From positions 79,258-143,257 of the forward strand of contig NZ_QAVX01000009.1 in assembly GCF_003121485.1 (NCBI RefSeq): a stretch of DNA of 64,000 bases, read 5' to 3'. A model generated the notes under the pieces. It saw nothing but the letters and a program-made list of their open reading frames with translations. It searched no databases and was not told where the DNA came from. A program made the translations under genes and the position numbers. Source of the DNA: Dyella sp. C11. Its GTDB lineage: Bacteria; Pseudomonadota; Gammaproteobacteria; Xanthomonadales; Rhodanobacteraceae. The stretch's first letter is position 1, and each line of letters begins with the position of its first letter. Below are positions 55,044 to 64,000 of the stretch, one piece after another.

Positions 55044-57086
55044 ATGAAAACCGACCAGGTCATCAAGATCCTTTTCATCGAGAAGTCAGTCGAAGACGCG
55101 GAACAGATCATCAGCCTGCTGCGCAACAGCGGCATCGCGGTACGCCCCGCTCGCGCCACCAGCGCCGAGCAGGTCACGGCCGCACTGGATGAACTGGGCC
55201 CGGACATCGTGCTGTTCGACCCCTCGGTAGGCACGCTGGAACTGCGCGAGGTGTCGCGCATGCTCGATGGCCACGGTCGCGATCTTTCGCTGATCGCGCT
55301 GGTCGGCCAGGTCGACAACGCCACCATCACCGAACTCTTCGTCAACGGTGCCCGCAGCGTGGCGCTGCGCCCGCAGCCCAAGCAGCTGATGGCCGTGATC
55401 CAGCGGGAATTCGACGCGCTCAACGCGCGCCGCCAGCTTCGTCGCCTTGAAGCGGCATTGCGTGAATCCGAGCGCCGCTGCGATGCCCTGCTCGATTCGT
55501 CCACCGATGCCATTGCCTACGTGCACGAAGGCATGCACGTGCGCGCCAACCAGGCTTACCTCGAAACCTTTGGCTATACGGAGTTCGACGACCTGCTGGG
55601 CCTGCCCGTGCTGGACATGATCGGCCCGAACGACGCCGACGAATTCAAGAACACCCTGAAAGCCCTTTCCAAGGGCGAGCGTCAGAGCGGCGCCGTCGAA
55701 CTGCAGGCACGCCGCGCCGACGCCACCACCTTCAAGGCCAGCGTGGAATTTGCGCACGCCACGTTTGAAGGCGAGCCCTGCCTGCAGGTGGTGTTCCGCC
55801 GCCAGAAGGTGGACGCCAATGTCATCGAGCAATTGCAGCGCGATCCGGTCACCGGACTGTTCAACCGCGCACGCATGCTCGAATGCATCGACGAGGCCGT
55901 CGCTGCCGCCACCCAGGGCACCAAGGGTCAATCGCTGCTGCTGATCGAGCCGGACAACTGGCAGAGCATCGTGGCGGGCGTGGGGCTGGCCAAGGCAGAC
56001 GAATTGCTCGCCGCCTTCGCCAACCGCGTGGAAGGCCAGCTCACCGCGCAGGACACCGCCGGCCTGCTGGCCGAACACACCGTGGGCGTGCTGTTGAGCA
56101 CGCGCAACGACGAAGGCATCAAGCAGTGGATCGCCGGCCTGCAGCAAGCCATTGCCGGCGGCATCTTCGATCTCGGTTCGCGCTCCATCACCATCACCGC
56201 CAGCATCGGCGGCAGCCTGCTGGGCGAGCGCAACGCCAATACGGAACTGCTGCTCAACCAGGCCAGCCAGGCCCTGCGCAATGCACAGAGCCAGGGCGGC
56301 AACCGCACCGATCTGCACGATCCCGCGGCACGCGAAAAGGCCGACGAAGAGCGCGAGCGCTACTGGCTGGGCGTGATCAACCAGGCGCTCACCCAGAACG
56401 AATTCGTGCTGTATCACCAGCAGACCATCAGTCTGCAGGACGCGGAAGGCGAGTTCTCGGAAATCCTGCTGCGCCTCAATGGCCCGCAGGGGGAAGTGCT
56501 GCCCGGCTTCTTCATGCCGATCGCCGAGAAGCACAACCTCACGCCTGCCATCGATCGCTGGGTGCTGAACCAGGCCATCGAACACTTGCGCGCCCGCGAC
56601 CGCATCGGCTCGCCGACCACGTTCTTCGTAAAGCTCACGTCCGGCTCACTGGAAGACAAGAGCCTGCTGGCCTGGCTCGGCGAGCGCCTGAACCAGGCGG
56701 CGCTCAAGCACGGCCAGCTGGTGCTGGAAATGACCGAGAGCAAGGTGGTGACCGCGCTTCGTCCCGCGCAGGAGTTCGTGCGCGAATGGCAGCAACTGGG
56801 TGGCCAGTTCGCACTGGAACAGTTCGGCTCCGGCCTCAACTCGTTCCAGTTGCTCAACCACATCAACGCCGACTATCTGAAGATCGACCGCAGCTACATG
56901 GCCGACCTGCCGCAGCAGCAGGAGAGCCAGAAGAAGGTTGCGGAAATCTGCCGCCAGGCACGCGAACTCAAGAAGCAGACGATTGCCGAATGGGTCGAAG
57001 ACGCAGCGAGCACGTCACTGTTGTTCGCCTGCGGCGTGGACTTCGTGCAGGGCAACTTCCTGCAGGAGCCGCAGCGCCTCACTTGA
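55044..57086 (+). CDS. fimX: FimX-like degenerate GGDEF-EAL protein, c-di-GMP receptor for type IV pili
   Basis: This 680-residue protein has four domains in the FimX order: a receiver-like domain (about 5-125, Asp site not conserved), a PAS domain (about 140-260), a GGDEF domain (about 270-430) whose signature reads LLAEHTVGVLL instead of GGDEF, and an EAL domain (about 440-680). In the EAL domain EAL is EIL, the catalytic DD of DDFG is EQFG, and the Asn of the first loop is Lys (VKLTSG). Both enzymatic activities should be lost, while c-di-GMP binding by the EAL domain may remain, as in FimX, which controls pilus assembly and twitching. Confidence 0.85.
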   Translation: MKTDQVIKILFIEKSVEDAEQIISLLRNSGIAVRPARATSAEQVTAALDELGPDIVLFDPSVGTLELREVSRMLDGHGRDLSLIALVGQVDNATITELFVNGARSVALRPQPKQLMAVIQREFDALNARRQLRRLEAALRESERRCDALLDSSTDAIAYVHEGMHVRANQAYLETFGYTEFDDLLGLPVLDMIGPNDADEFKNTLKALSKGERQSGAVELQARRADATTFKASVEFAHATFEGEPCLQVVFRRQKVDANVIEQLQRDPVTGLFNRARMLECIDEAVAAATQGTKGQSLLLIEPDNWQSIVAGVGLAKADELLAAFANRVEGQLTAQDTAGLLAEHTVGVLLSTRNDEGIKQWIAGLQQAIAGGIFDLGSRSITITASIGGSLLGERNANTELLLNQASQALRNAQSQGGNRTDLHDPAAREKADEERERYWLGVINQALTQNEFVLYHQQTISLQDAEGEFSEILLRLNGPQGEVLPGFFMPIAEKHNLTPAIDRWVLNQAIEHLRARDRIGSPTTFFVKLTSGSLEDKSLLAWLGERLNQAALKHGQLVLEMTESKVVTALRPAQEFVREWQQLGGQFALEQFGSGLNSFQLLNHINADYLKIDRSYMADLPQQQESQKKVAEICRQARELKKQTIAEWVEDAASTSLLFACGVDFVQGNFLQEPQRLT

Positions 57087-57130
57087 TGGGCTCACCACAC
57101 AAGCGCGCGTCCTCGCGTCATCCAGGAAAG

Positions 57131-57161
57131 AAAAAAGCCCGCCAATGGCGGGCTTTTTTTT
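57131..57161 (+). terminator. Terminator after fimX
   Basis: AAAAAGCCCGCC-AAT-GGCGGGCTTTTTTTT, a 12-bp stem and T-run, 45 bp behind the fimX stop. The A-run on the other side makes it bidirectional in principle. Confidence 0.95.
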
Positions 57162-57269
57162 GCAAGGCACGGCACGAACCTGCCGGAGCCTCGTCACGCT
57201 GTTGTCGATGACGCATAAGCGACACGCACGAAGCACAACGCCTGACACCCCTTGAGCACACACGCAAAC

Positions 57270-57300
57270 AAAAACCCCGCGGATAACTCCGCGGGGTTTC
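57270..57300 (-). terminator. Terminator of the rpsP-rplS operon
   Basis: On the minus strand AAACCCCGCGGA-GTTA-TCCGCGGGGTTTTTG forms a stable stem followed by T residues, 25 bp behind the rplS stop. Between this hairpin and the fimX terminator (57162-57269) nothing else is seen. Confidence 0.93.
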
Positions 57301-57324
57301 TGGTATTTCGAAAAGACGCCGGGA

Positions 57325-57714
57325 TTACTCGCCAGCGGCCTTCTTCGCAGCCTTGGCGGCGGAGACGGCGGCGACGTCTTCCTTGATGCGGGCAGCCTTG
57401 CCTTCCAGGTTGCGCAGGTAGTACAGCTTGGCGCCACGCACCTTACCCTTGCGCTTCACTTCCAGCGAGTCGATGGCCGGGCTGTGAGCCTGGAACACGC
57501 GCTCCACGCCGGTGCCGTGCGAGATCTTGCGCACGGTGAAGGCCGAATGCAGGCCGCGGCTGCGCTTGGCGATGACGACACCCTCGAACGCCTGGACGCG
57601 CTCGCGGTTACCTTCCTTCACCTTCACGTTGACCACCACGGTGTCGCCAGGGCCGAATTCCGGCAGCTGGCGGGTGATCTGCTCGGCTTCGAACTGTTCG
57701 ATGATCTTGTTCAT
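57325..57714 (-). CDS. rplS: 50S ribosomal protein L19
   Basis: L19 sits at the 30S-50S interface. The 129-residue protein shows [40 protein letters not shown] and '[20 protein letters not shown]', all canonical, plus a short alanine/lysine-rich C-terminal extension. It is the last gene of rpsP-rimM-trmD-rplS, the usual order in gammaproteobacteria. Confidence 0.98.
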   Translation of the reverse strand: MNKIIEQFEAEQITRQLPEFGPGDTVVVNVKVKEGNRERVQAFEGVVIAKRSRGLHSAFTVRKISHGTGVERVFQAHSPAIDSLEVKRKGKVRGAKLYYLRNLEGKAARIKEDVAAVSAAKAAKKAAGE

Positions 57715-57740
57715 GGCAACACCTGTCTAATTTCTCGCCC

Positions 57741-58508
57741 TTAGTGGGCTGTATCGTCGTGCCGCGCCTGATTCACATGCTCGCGGCGGAATTCGTCCAA
57801 CAGCGCTCGGGATTCTGCATCCAGCGCGCGCTGCGCCAAAAGATCGGGACGTCGCAACCAGGTCCGTCCCAGTGATTGCTTCAAGCGCCAGCGGCGGATG
57901 GCCGCGTGGTCGCCGGAGAGCAAAACATCCGGCACGTCGCCCAGTGCGTCATGCACCGGTTTCGTATAGTGCGGGCAATCCAGCAGTCCGTCCGAGAACG
58001 AATCCTGCTGCGCCGACGCCGCGTCATTCAACGCACCGTCCTGCAAGCGGCCCACGGCATCAATGATCACCGCGGCACCCAGCTCACCGCCGGACAACAC
58101 ATAATCGCCGATGGAGAGCTCCTCGTCGACCTCGTGCGCCAGCAAACGCTCGTCCACACCTTCGTAACGTCCACAAAGCAGGGCGATGCGCGGCAGTTTT
58201 GCCAGAGCTTCCACCCTACCCTGCGTCAGCCGCGCACCTTGCGGGCTGAGATAAATCACATGCACCGGTTCCGGTGCGGCCTCGCGCACGGCCTTGAGGG
58301 CATCGCGCAAAGGCTGGATCAGCATCACCATGCCAGGACCACCGCCGCAGGTGCGGCCATCCACGGTACGGTAATTGTCGGTGGCGAAATCGCGCGGGTT
58401 CCAGGTTTCCACCTGAAGCAGTTCGCGCTGCTGCGCCCGACCGACGACACCGACGGAAGCACACTGACGCATGAAGTCGGGAAACAACGTGACGACATCG
58501 ATGCGCAT
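57741..58508 (-). CDS. trmD: tRNA (guanine-N1)-methyltransferase TrmD
   Basis: TrmD methylates G37 of tRNAs and prevents frameshifting. The 255-residue SPOUT enzyme has [20 protein letters not shown], the knotted SAM site '[20 protein letters not shown]' and '[20 protein letters not shown]', and the tRNA-binding domain at the C-terminus. It lies 26 bp before rplS and 34 bp after rimM. Confidence 0.98.
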   Translation of the reverse strand: MRIDVVTLFPDFMRQCASVGVVGRAQQRELLQVETWNPRDFATDNYRTVDGRTCGGGPGMVMLIQPLRDALKAVREAAPEPVHVIYLSPQGARLTQGRVEALAKLPRIALLCGRYEGVDERLLAHEVDEELSIGDYVLSGGELGAAVIIDAVGRLQDGALNDAASAQQDSFSDGLLDCPHYTKPVHDALGDVPDVLLSGDHAAIRRWRLKQSLGRTWLRRPDLLAQRALDAESRALLDEFRREHVNQARHDDTAH

Positions 58509-58542
58509 AGATCCTCAACCTGTGATGACGCGCAGTGCGCGC

Positions 58543-59058
58543 TCAGAATTCAGGATCCCAGTCCACCACCATGCGCCCGCCGGACAAATCCACCGAACGC
58601 ACAAAAGATCCCTGGATGAAAGGAACCAGCCGCTCGCGCGTACCGTCCTTCACCACCACGACGTCGTTGGCGCCGGTCGCGAACAGATGACTGACCCGAC
58701 CCAGTACCACGCCTTCCGTGGTGACGACCTCGAGACCTTCGAGATCGACCCAGTAATACTCATCCTTGCCGGGAGGTGGCAGCAGCTCACGAGCGACATA
58801 AATGTCCTGCCCGATCAGCGCCGCTGCCGCGTCGCGGTCATCCACTTGCGGGAACTGGGCGATAAGCCCCTTGCCCTGCGGACGACCTTTCACTCCCGTG
58901 ATCTCCGTCTCCACACCCGGCGCCGAAGTCAGCAGCCAAGGCTGGTAGGTGAAGATCTTGGTGCGGGGCTCGGTCCAGGATTCGATCTTGAGCCAGCCCT
59001 GCACACCGTACAACCCGACGATGCGCCCAACGAGGACGCGTCGACCGGCTGCCGTCAT
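58543..59058 (-). CDS. rimM: Ribosome maturation factor RimM
   Basis: RimM assists 30S maturation. The start at 59058 ([20 protein letters not shown]) gives 171 residues with the N-terminal barrel ([20 protein letters not shown]) and the C-terminal PRC-barrel domain ('[20 protein letters not shown]', '[20 protein letters not shown]'). It lies 2 bp behind rpsP, in a strict operon arrangement. Confidence 0.96.
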   Translation of the reverse strand: MTAAGRRVLVGRIVGLYGVQGWLKIESWTEPRTKIFTYQPWLLTSAPGVETEITGVKGRPQGKGLIAQFPQVDDRDAAAALIGQDIYVARELLPPPGKDEYYWVDLEGLEVVTTEGVVLGRVSHLFATGANDVVVVKDGTRERLVPFIQGSFVRSVDLSGGRMVVDWDPEF

Positions 59059-59060
59059 AC

Positions 59061-59315
59061 TCAGGCAGCCTGCTGCTTGCCGGCTTCCTTGACCAGGGCG
59101 GCGACCTTGTCGGTCAGCTGTGCACCCTTGCCAACCCATTCCTGCACGCGGGCAACGTTCAGCTCAAGGCGCTTGTCCTTGCCCGAAGCAACCGGGTTGT
59201 AGAAACCAACGTTCTCGATGCTGCGGCCGTCGCGCTTGTTGCGCTGGTCGGTGACAACGATGTGGTAGAACGGACGGCCCTTGGCGCCGCCGCGCGAAAG
59301 ACGAATCTTGACCAT
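59061..59315 (-). CDS. rpsP: 30S ribosomal protein S16
   Basis: S16 has 84 residues. It begins [20 protein letters not shown] and contains '[20 protein letters not shown]', the family core. It is the promoter-proximal gene of the operon. The upstream minus-strand region holds an AT-rich stretch with TTAAAATG that may contain the -10 of the promoter (plus about 59380-59390). AAGCTTTTATTT precedes the ATG; a GGAG lies 10 bp upstream. Confidence 0.97.
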   Translation of the reverse strand: MVKIRLSRGGAKGRPFYHIVVTDQRNKRDGRSIENVGFYNPVASGKDKRLELNVARVQEWVGKGAQLTDKVAALVKEAGKQQAA

Positions 59316-59463
59316 AAATAAAAGCTCCAGAGTTGCCGGAATGCCGGCAGCACGCACACTGCGGTGCGCGGTGAACGCGACATTTTAATGAATTTTGGAG
59401 AAAAAGGAAGGGGTTGGGTGAATTCGGGGCGTGAACCGCTACCCGTAGCCCTTCCCCGCTCCC

Positions 59464-60846
59464 TCAGCGCATCGGCGGAAAACCGCCACCCATGCCGCCC
59501 ATGCCCTTCATGGCGCCACGCATCTGGCGCAGCAGGCCCTTGGTGCCACCCTTGGAGAGCTTGGACATCATCTTTTCCATCTGCATGTACTGCTTGAGCA
59601 GACGGTTCACGTCAGCCGGCTGCACGCCGGCACCACGCGCCACGCGGGCACGGCGGGAGCCATTGAGCAGGTCGGGATGGCGACGTTCTTTCTTGGTCAT
59701 CGACTGGATGATCGCGACCATGCGCTTGATCTCGCCGTCGTTGACCTTGGATTTCACGTTTTCCGGTAACGCGGAAACGCCCGGCAGCTTGTCCATGAGA
59801 CCGGCCAGGCCGCCCATGTTGTTCATCTGCTCGAGCTGGTCGCGCATGTCGTTGAGATCGAAGCGCTTGCCCTTGATGACCTTCTCGGCCAGCTTCTGCG
59901 CCTTTTCCTGGTCGACCTTGCGTTCCACTTCCTCGACCAGCGACAGCACGTCACCCATGCCGAGGATGCGCTGCGCAACACGATCAGGATGGAACGGTTC
60001 CAGTGCATCGGTCTTTTCGCCGGCGCCGAGGAACTTGATCGGGCGACCCGTCACGTAACGCACGGACAGCGCTGCGCCGCCGCGTGCATCACCGTCGGTC
60101 TTGGTAAGCACCACGCCGGTGAGCGGCAGCGCTTCGGCGAACGCCTTTGCCGTATTGGCAGCGTCCTGACCGGTCATGGAATCGACCACGAACAGCGTTT
60201 CGATCGGCGTGATCGCGGCATGCAATGCCTTGATCTCCGCCATCATCGCTTCGTCCACGTGCAGCCGGCCGGCGGTATCCACCAGCAGCACGTCGACCAC
60301 TTCGCGGCGTGCGGCTGCAATGGCGTTCTTCGCGATATCGACCCGGTGCTGGCCGGCTTCCGACGGGAAGAACTTCACGCCCACCTGCTCGGCCAGCGTG
60401 CGCAGCTGCTCGATGGCGGCCGGACGATACACGTCGCAGCTCACCACCATCACCTTCTTCTTTTTGCGCTCGGTAAGGAAGCGCGCGAGCTTGGCGACGG
60501 TGGTGGTCTTGCCGGCACCCTGCAGGCCGGCCATCAGCACGACGGCTGGCGGCTGCTGCGCAAGGTTGAGCTCGGTATTGGCAGTACCCATGACCGCGGT
60601 GAGCTCGTCGCTCACCACCTTCACCAGCGCCTGGCCCGGCGACAGGCTCTTGACCACGTCCTGGCCCACCGCGCGCACCTTCACGCGCTCGATCAGCGCC
60701 TGCACCACCGGCAAGGCCACGTCGGCCTCGAGCAGGGCAATGCGCACTTCGCGCAGCGCTTCACGGATGTTTTCCTCGGTCAGGCGACCACGACCGCGCA
60801 GGCGGTTGACGGTGGCAGAGAGGCGTTGGCTGAGGGACTCGAACAT
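59464..60846 (-). CDS. ffh: Signal recognition particle protein Ffh
   Basis: Ffh binds signal sequences and, with 4.5S RNA and FtsY, directs membrane proteins to the translocon. The 460-residue protein has the N domain, the G domain (VVLMAGLQGAGKTTTVAKLA, DTAGRLHVDEAMMAEI, TKTDGDARGGAALSVRYVTG) and the methionine-rich M domain at the C-terminus (e.g. MQMEKMMSKL and the Gly/Met tail). ypjD is divergent, as is usual for this gene pair. Confidence 0.98.
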   Translation of the reverse strand: MFESLSQRLSATVNRLRGRGRLTEENIREALREVRIALLEADVALPVVQALIERVKVRAVGQDVVKSLSPGQALVKVVSDELTAVMGTANTELNLAQQPPAVVLMAGLQGAGKTTTVAKLARFLTERKKKKVMVVSCDVYRPAAIEQLRTLAEQVGVKFFPSEAGQHRVDIAKNAIAAARREVVDVLLVDTAGRLHVDEAMMAEIKALHAAITPIETLFVVDSMTGQDAANTAKAFAEALPLTGVVLTKTDGDARGGAALSVRYVTGRPIKFLGAGEKTDALEPFHPDRVAQRILGMGDVLSLVEEVERKVDQEKAQKLAEKVIKGKRFDLNDMRDQLEQMNNMGGLAGLMDKLPGVSALPENVKSKVNDGEIKRMVAIIQSMTKKERRHPDLLNGSRRARVARGAGVQPADVNRLLKQYMQMEKMMSKLSKGGTKGLLRQMRGAMKGMGGMGGGFPPMR

Positions 60847-60914
60847 GGATAGTGCCGGTAGGCCGAAAGGGTTGATTATAACGGGGTTGGTCGACCGCTG
60901 CGCGGCTCTGCGGG

Positions 60915-61074
60915 GTGAGTCGGCCGCTGCGCGGCCTGCGAAGCCGCTCGCTACGCTCGCTGTAAAGGGTAAGTAGTAAGAGCGGCGAGGCTGCGGACTC
61001 GAGGCTCTTCACCATTCACCATTTACAGCGAGCGTAGCGAGCGGCTTCGCAGGGCCGCATAGCGGCCGACTCAC
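60915..61074. repeat. Long imperfect hairpin with heptad core, between ffh and ypjD
   Basis: Arm 60915-60966 and arm 61022-61074 are complementary over about 50 bp (GTGAGTCGGCCGCT... / ...AGCGGCCGACTCAC), with one 1-nt bulge and a mismatch pair. The ~55-bp centre carries GTAAGTAGTAAG on the left and TTCACCATTCACCATTTACA on the right, i.e. the same 7-mer pattern as the element upstream of efpL. It lies directly between divergent ffh and ypjD, up to 6 bp from the ypjD start. Confidence 0.9.
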
Positions 61075-61079
61075 CCCCT

Positions 61080-61898
61080 ATGCCACACTCGCCCGCTATG
61101 GCCGCCACTGTCCTTTTCGCCCTGCTAGCCATCGTGCTTTACCTCACTGCAGCGACGGCACTGGCCCGGCCGCTGCTGGGCGGTGGGCAACCGCTCAATC
61201 GTTCCGCCCTGGGACTGGCGGGTGCCGCTGTCGTCATCCATGCCGGCATCTTGCTGGGCATGCATCGCGGCTCGCTGGACCTGCATTTTTTCTCGGCGTT
61301 GTCGCTGGTTGCCTGCGTGGTGTCCGCACTCACTCTGGTCGTGAACATCTGGCGCCCGGTGGCTGCCCTGGGCGTCATCGTGTTCCCGCTCGCCGCACTG
61401 CTGGTTGCCCTGGATACCTTCGCGGCCCCGGCCACCGTGCCGCTGGCGCTGGAATGGCAGATCAAGCTGCATGTCATCGTGGCGTTGTTTGCCTATAGCG
61501 TGCTGTCCATCGCCGCGGTGCTGGCCATTCTGCTGGCTGTGCAGGAACGCGCACTGCGACTTCGCCAGGTCGGCTCGTGGCTGCGCGCGCTGCCGCCACT
61601 CACGCTGACCGAAACACTGCTGTTCCGGCTTATCGGCGCCGGCTTCCTGCTGCTTACGCTGACGCTGCTCACGGGCATCCTGTTCGTGGACAACCTGTTC
61701 GGCCAGCACCTGATCCACAAGACGGTGCTGTCGATCATCGCGTGGCTGGTGTTCGGCATCCTGCTGTACGGGCGCTGGCGACACGGCTGGCGCGGGCGCG
61801 GCGCCGTGAACCTCACCTTGATCGGCATGGGTGTATTGCTGCTGGCCTTCTTCGGCACCAAGGCGGTGCTGGAACTGATACTCCATCGCACACCATGA
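61080..61898 (+). CDS. ypjD: YpjD-type inner-membrane protein of the CcsA/cytochrome c assembly family
   Basis: The gene encodes 272 residues with eight predicted transmembrane helices. The tryptophan/histidine-rich CcsA pattern is weak but '[20 protein letters not shown]' and '[20 protein letters not shown]' with its His residues are as in YpjD. In many proteobacteria ypjD lies next to ffh, as here. Two starts are possible, ATG 61080 and ATG 61098, neither with a strong ribosome binding site. It overlaps purU by ATGA. Confidence 0.88.
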   Translation: MPHSPAMAATVLFALLAIVLYLTAATALARPLLGGGQPLNRSALGLAGAAVVIHAGILLGMHRGSLDLHFFSALSLVACVVSALTLVVNIWRPVAALGVIVFPLAALLVALDTFAAPATVPLALEWQIKLHVIVALFAYSVLSIAAVLAILLAVQERALRLRQVGSWLRALPPLTLTETLLFRLIGAGFLLLTLTLLTGILFVDNLFGQHLIHKTVLSIIAWLVFGILLYGRWRHGWRGRGAVNLTLIGMGVLLLAFFGTKAVLELILHRTP

Positions 61899-62755
61899 TC
61901 ATTCCCGGCCAGTTCGTCCTGACACTTTCCTGTCCTGACCGTGCTGGCATCGTGGCGGCGGTATCGAACCACCTGGCCGCCCAGGGCGGAAACATCGTCG
62001 AAGCACAGCAATTCGGTGACTCCGAAACCGGCCGCTTCTTCATGCGACTGGTGTTCGAGGATGCCGAGCGCGATCTCGATGCGTTGAAGGAAGGCTTCGA
62101 TGGTTTCGCCAGGCAGTTCGCCATGCAGTGGATGCTGCGCAACCGCGCGCAACGTCGACGCGTGATGCTGCTGGTGTCGAAGTTCGACCATTGCCTTGCG
62201 GACATCCTGTATCGCTGGCGCATTGACGAGTTGCCGATGGATATCGCAGGCATCATCGCCAACCATCCGCGCGAAACCTATCGTCATCTCGATCTGGATG
62301 GCATCCCCTTCCACTACCTGCCCGTGGATCGCGACAGCCGCACGGACCAGGAAGGCGCGCTGGATGCGCTGATCGAACAATCGGAAACGGATCTGGTGGT
62401 GCTCGCGCGCTACATGCAGATTCTTTCCAACGACCTGGCGCGGAAGCTCGCGGGTCGCTGCATCAATATCCACCACTCGTTTTTGCCGGGGTTCAAGGGT
62501 GCACGCCCGTATCACCAGGCTTACCGCCGCGGCGTGAAGCTGATCGGCGCCACTGCGCACTTCGTCACGGCCGAGCTGGACGAAGGCCCGATCATCGAGC
62601 AGGACATCGAGCGCGTGACACATGCCGATACGCCCGAAGACCTGCTCCGTATCGGTCGCGACATCGAACGGCGTGTGCTCGCGCGCACCCTGCGCCTATA
62701 TCTCGACGACCGCGTCTTGCTCAACGGCTCAAAGACTGTCGTTTTCCACTCCTGA
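61895..62755 (+). CDS. purU: Formyltetrahydrofolate deformylase
   Basis: PurU hydrolyses 10-formyl-THF to THF and formate. The 286-residue protein starts at ATG 61895 with an ACT domain ([20 protein letters not shown]), followed by the formyltransferase-like domain: '[20 protein letters not shown]', [20 protein letters not shown] with the active-site Asn/His, and '[20 protein letters not shown]' with the catalytic Asp. It is translationally coupled to ypjD. Confidence 0.97.
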   Translation: MIIPGQFVLTLSCPDRAGIVAAVSNHLAAQGGNIVEAQQFGDSETGRFFMRLVFEDAERDLDALKEGFDGFARQFAMQWMLRNRAQRRRVMLLVSKFDHCLADILYRWRIDELPMDIAGIIANHPRETYRHLDLDGIPFHYLPVDRDSRTDQEGALDALIEQSETDLVVLARYMQILSNDLARKLAGRCINIHHSFLPGFKGARPYHQAYRRGVKLIGATAHFVTAELDEGPIIEQDIERVTHADTPEDLLRIGRDIERRVLARTLRLYLDDRVLLNGSKTVVFHS

Positions 62756-62764
62756 GGACATCCC

Positions 62765-63373
62765 GTGCAACTGATCGGCATGCTCGATTCACCCTATGTC
62801 CGCCGCACGGCCATCTCGCTTCGCATGCTGGGCATTCCCTTCGAACATCGGTCGCTGTCGGTGTTTCGCAACTTCGATGAAATCCAGCGCATCAACCCGA
62901 TGGTCAAGGCACCCACGCTGGTGCTGGATGACGGCAGCTTTCTCACCGAGTCGAACCTGATCATCGACTGGGCGGAAAGCCGCAGCGAGCGCCCTGCCCT
63001 GATGCCGACAAGCGCGGCGGATCGCCAGCGCGCGTTGCGCCTCACCGGCATGGCCATCGCTGTCAGCGAAAAGGCCGTGCAGATCGTGTACGAAGGCAAG
63101 CGCCACGCGGACAAGCGCGATGGCGGCTGGCTTGATCGCGTGAGGGGACAGCTGCGCGCGGCCTGCGGATTGCTGGAGCGTGAGCTTGATGGTGTCGATG
63201 GCTGGCTTTTTGGCGAGTCGCCGGGGCAAGCGGATGTGAGCATCGCCGTCGCGTGGGGTTTCACGCAGCTCGTTGCATCGGATGTGGTGAGTACGTCGAG
63301 CTATCCAAGGCTGGCAGCGTTCTCGGCACGGGCAGAGCAGCATCCGGATTTCGCGGCGCTGCCACCGGTCTGA
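62765..63373 (+). CDS. Glutathione S-transferase family protein
   Basis: The 202-residue protein starts at GTG 62765, preceded by GAGGA. The thioredoxin-like N-terminus reads QLIGMLDSPYVRRTAISLRM and has the Glu-Ser pair in DDGSFLTESNLIIDW that binds the glutathione gamma-glutamyl group; the C-terminal helical domain holds 'DGWLFGESPGQADVSIAVAW'. The substrate is unknown. Its last ~8 codons and stop are copied in the tandem array that follows. Confidence 0.9.
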   Translation: MQLIGMLDSPYVRRTAISLRMLGIPFEHRSLSVFRNFDEIQRINPMVKAPTLVLDDGSFLTESNLIIDWAESRSERPALMPTSAADRQRALRLTGMAIAVSEKAVQIVYEGKRHADKRDGGWLDRVRGQLRAACGLLERELDGVDGWLFGESPGQADVSIAVAWGFTQLVASDVVSTSSYPRLAAFSARAEQHPDFAALPPV

Positions 63374-64000
63374 TTGCCACGTCACCCTTGTAGGAGCGCA
63401 CTTGTGCGCGACCGCAGCGTTTCTGCGTGCGGAGGAATGAGGCCGTACGGTCGCGCACAAGTGCGCTCCTACAGGGCACGCGAAGCTTGCTTGTGATCGT
63501 GCCGCAGGCGATGTCGCGCACAGGGTGCGCTCCCACATCCAAGCGGGCCTGAGCGCCCATTCGTAGCGCTGCCGCCGGCCTGATCGCCGCATCACCCTTG
63601 TAGGAGCGCACTTGTGCGCGACCGCAGCGATTCTGCGTGCGGAGGGATGAGGCCGTGCGGTCGCGCACAAGTGCGCTCCTACAGGGGCACGCGAAGCTTG
63701 CTTGTGATCGTGTCGCAGGTGGTGTCGCGCACAGGGTGCGCTCCCACATCCAAGCGGGCCTGAGCGCCCATTCGTAGCGCTGCCGCCAGCCTGATCGCCG
63801 CGTCACCCTTGTAGGAGCGCACTTGTGCGCGACCGCAGCGGTTCTGCGTGCGGAGGAATGAGGCCGCGCAGTCGCGCACAAGTGCGCTCCTACAGAGGCA
63901 CGCGAAGCTTGCTTGTGATCGTGTCGCAGGTGGTGTCGCGCACAGGGTGCGCTCCCACATCCAAGCGGGCCTGAGCGCCCATTCGTAGCGCTGCCGCCAG
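63349..64000. repeat. 210-bp tandem array of REP palindromes with copies of the gene tail
   Basis: Three units start at about 63387, 63597 and 63808 (offsets 210 and 211 bp) and the array runs beyond the window. Each unit has a family A palindrome (GTAGGAGCGCACTTGTGCGC...complement), a spacer with CGAAGCTTGCTTGTGATCGT, a half family B palindrome (GTCGCGCACAGGGTGCGCTC), and TTCGTAGCGCTGCCGCC, which matches the end of the transferase gene (63349-63373). The stretch contains no supportable gene; frames reading through it are repeat-derived. Confidence 0.93.

Noticed and set aside
63261..63960. Minus-strand open frames of 90-206 codons across the terminal array
   Set aside because: Their sequence is the translation of the REP units themselves (repeated SALVRDRTAS-type peptides) and has no initiation signals.
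63387..64000. Possible CRISPR array because of regularly spaced repeats
   Set aside because: The repeating unit is 210 bp and repeats as a whole, with palindromic REP parts and conserved spacers; no short direct repeats with variable spacers and no cas genes.

Overview
The window is about 64 kb of high-GC chromosomal DNA from a gammaproteobacterium of the order Lysobacterales (Xanthomonadales), most likely family Rhodanobacteraceae (Dyella, Luteibacter or Rhodanobacter relatives). The order-level call rests mainly on the arginine genes. They encode the acetylcitrulline route known from Xanthomonas: an N-acetylornithine carbamoyltransferase with the SMRTRTSF loop, a fused N-acetylglutamate synthase/kinase and an acetylcitrulline deacetylase. 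A FimX-like degenerate GGDEF-EAL protein and dense families of short palindromic intergenic repeats fit the same group. No rRNA, tRNA, insertion sequence, prophage or CRISPR array was found. The genus was inferred from gene content only.

Layout, left to right. 1-3 kb: the 3' part of a multi-membrane-span gene, an ArsR/SRPBCC pair behind a double palindromic operator, and a Sel1-repeat protein. 3-5.5 kb: a Fur-controlled feoA-feoB-small cysteine-rich protein operon on the minus strand. 5.6-12.5 kb: an MBL-fold hydrolase, then a leucine/isovalerate catabolic block (methylglutaconyl-CoA hydratase, methylcrotonyl-CoA carboxylase alpha subunit, HMG-CoA lyase) with a VOC protein, a cupin and a lipoprotein between them. 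12.6-14.7 kb: a LytS/LytTR two-component system. 15-18.6 kb: a tightly packed amidohydrolase/GNAT/YdeI/GNAT/GNAT operon. 18.7-23.7 kb: an SDR, the EF-P paralogue EfpL, an amidase, a FUSC transporter, and a tandem duplication of the FUSC gene tail. 23.7-29 kb: ACMSD and kynureninase of tryptophan catabolism, separated by a low-GC orphan secreted protein.

29-40.5 kb, minus strand, is the arginine-proline supercluster: argF'-paiB-like-osmC, argG, argE', argAB fusion, argC, argH, a cupin, proB, proA. Upstream of argF' I find an arginine-rich 34-codon leader followed by a strong terminator. The end of the leader can pair with the 5' arm of that terminator, which is the layout of a translation-coupled arginine attenuator. 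This is the most interesting element in the window.

40.6-47 kb: a glycine-zipper protein, cysS, sufE, a dksA with a histone-H1-like tail, yidD, a dihydroorotase and an M23 peptidase. 47.2-53 kb, minus strand: a lipoprotein, folE2, a squalene-synthase-fold protein, gph, ubiG, a YciI protein and an MTA/SAH deaminase. 53-57 kb: efp and epmB (divergent) and fimX. 57-64 kb: the rpsP-rimM-trmD-rplS operon and ffh (minus), then ypjD, purU and a glutathione transferase (plus), ending in a 210-bp tandem array of palindromic repeats that also carries a copy of the transferase gene tail.

All coordinates and motifs were read by eye. Family assignments come from recognising motifs and overall similarity, without database searches.
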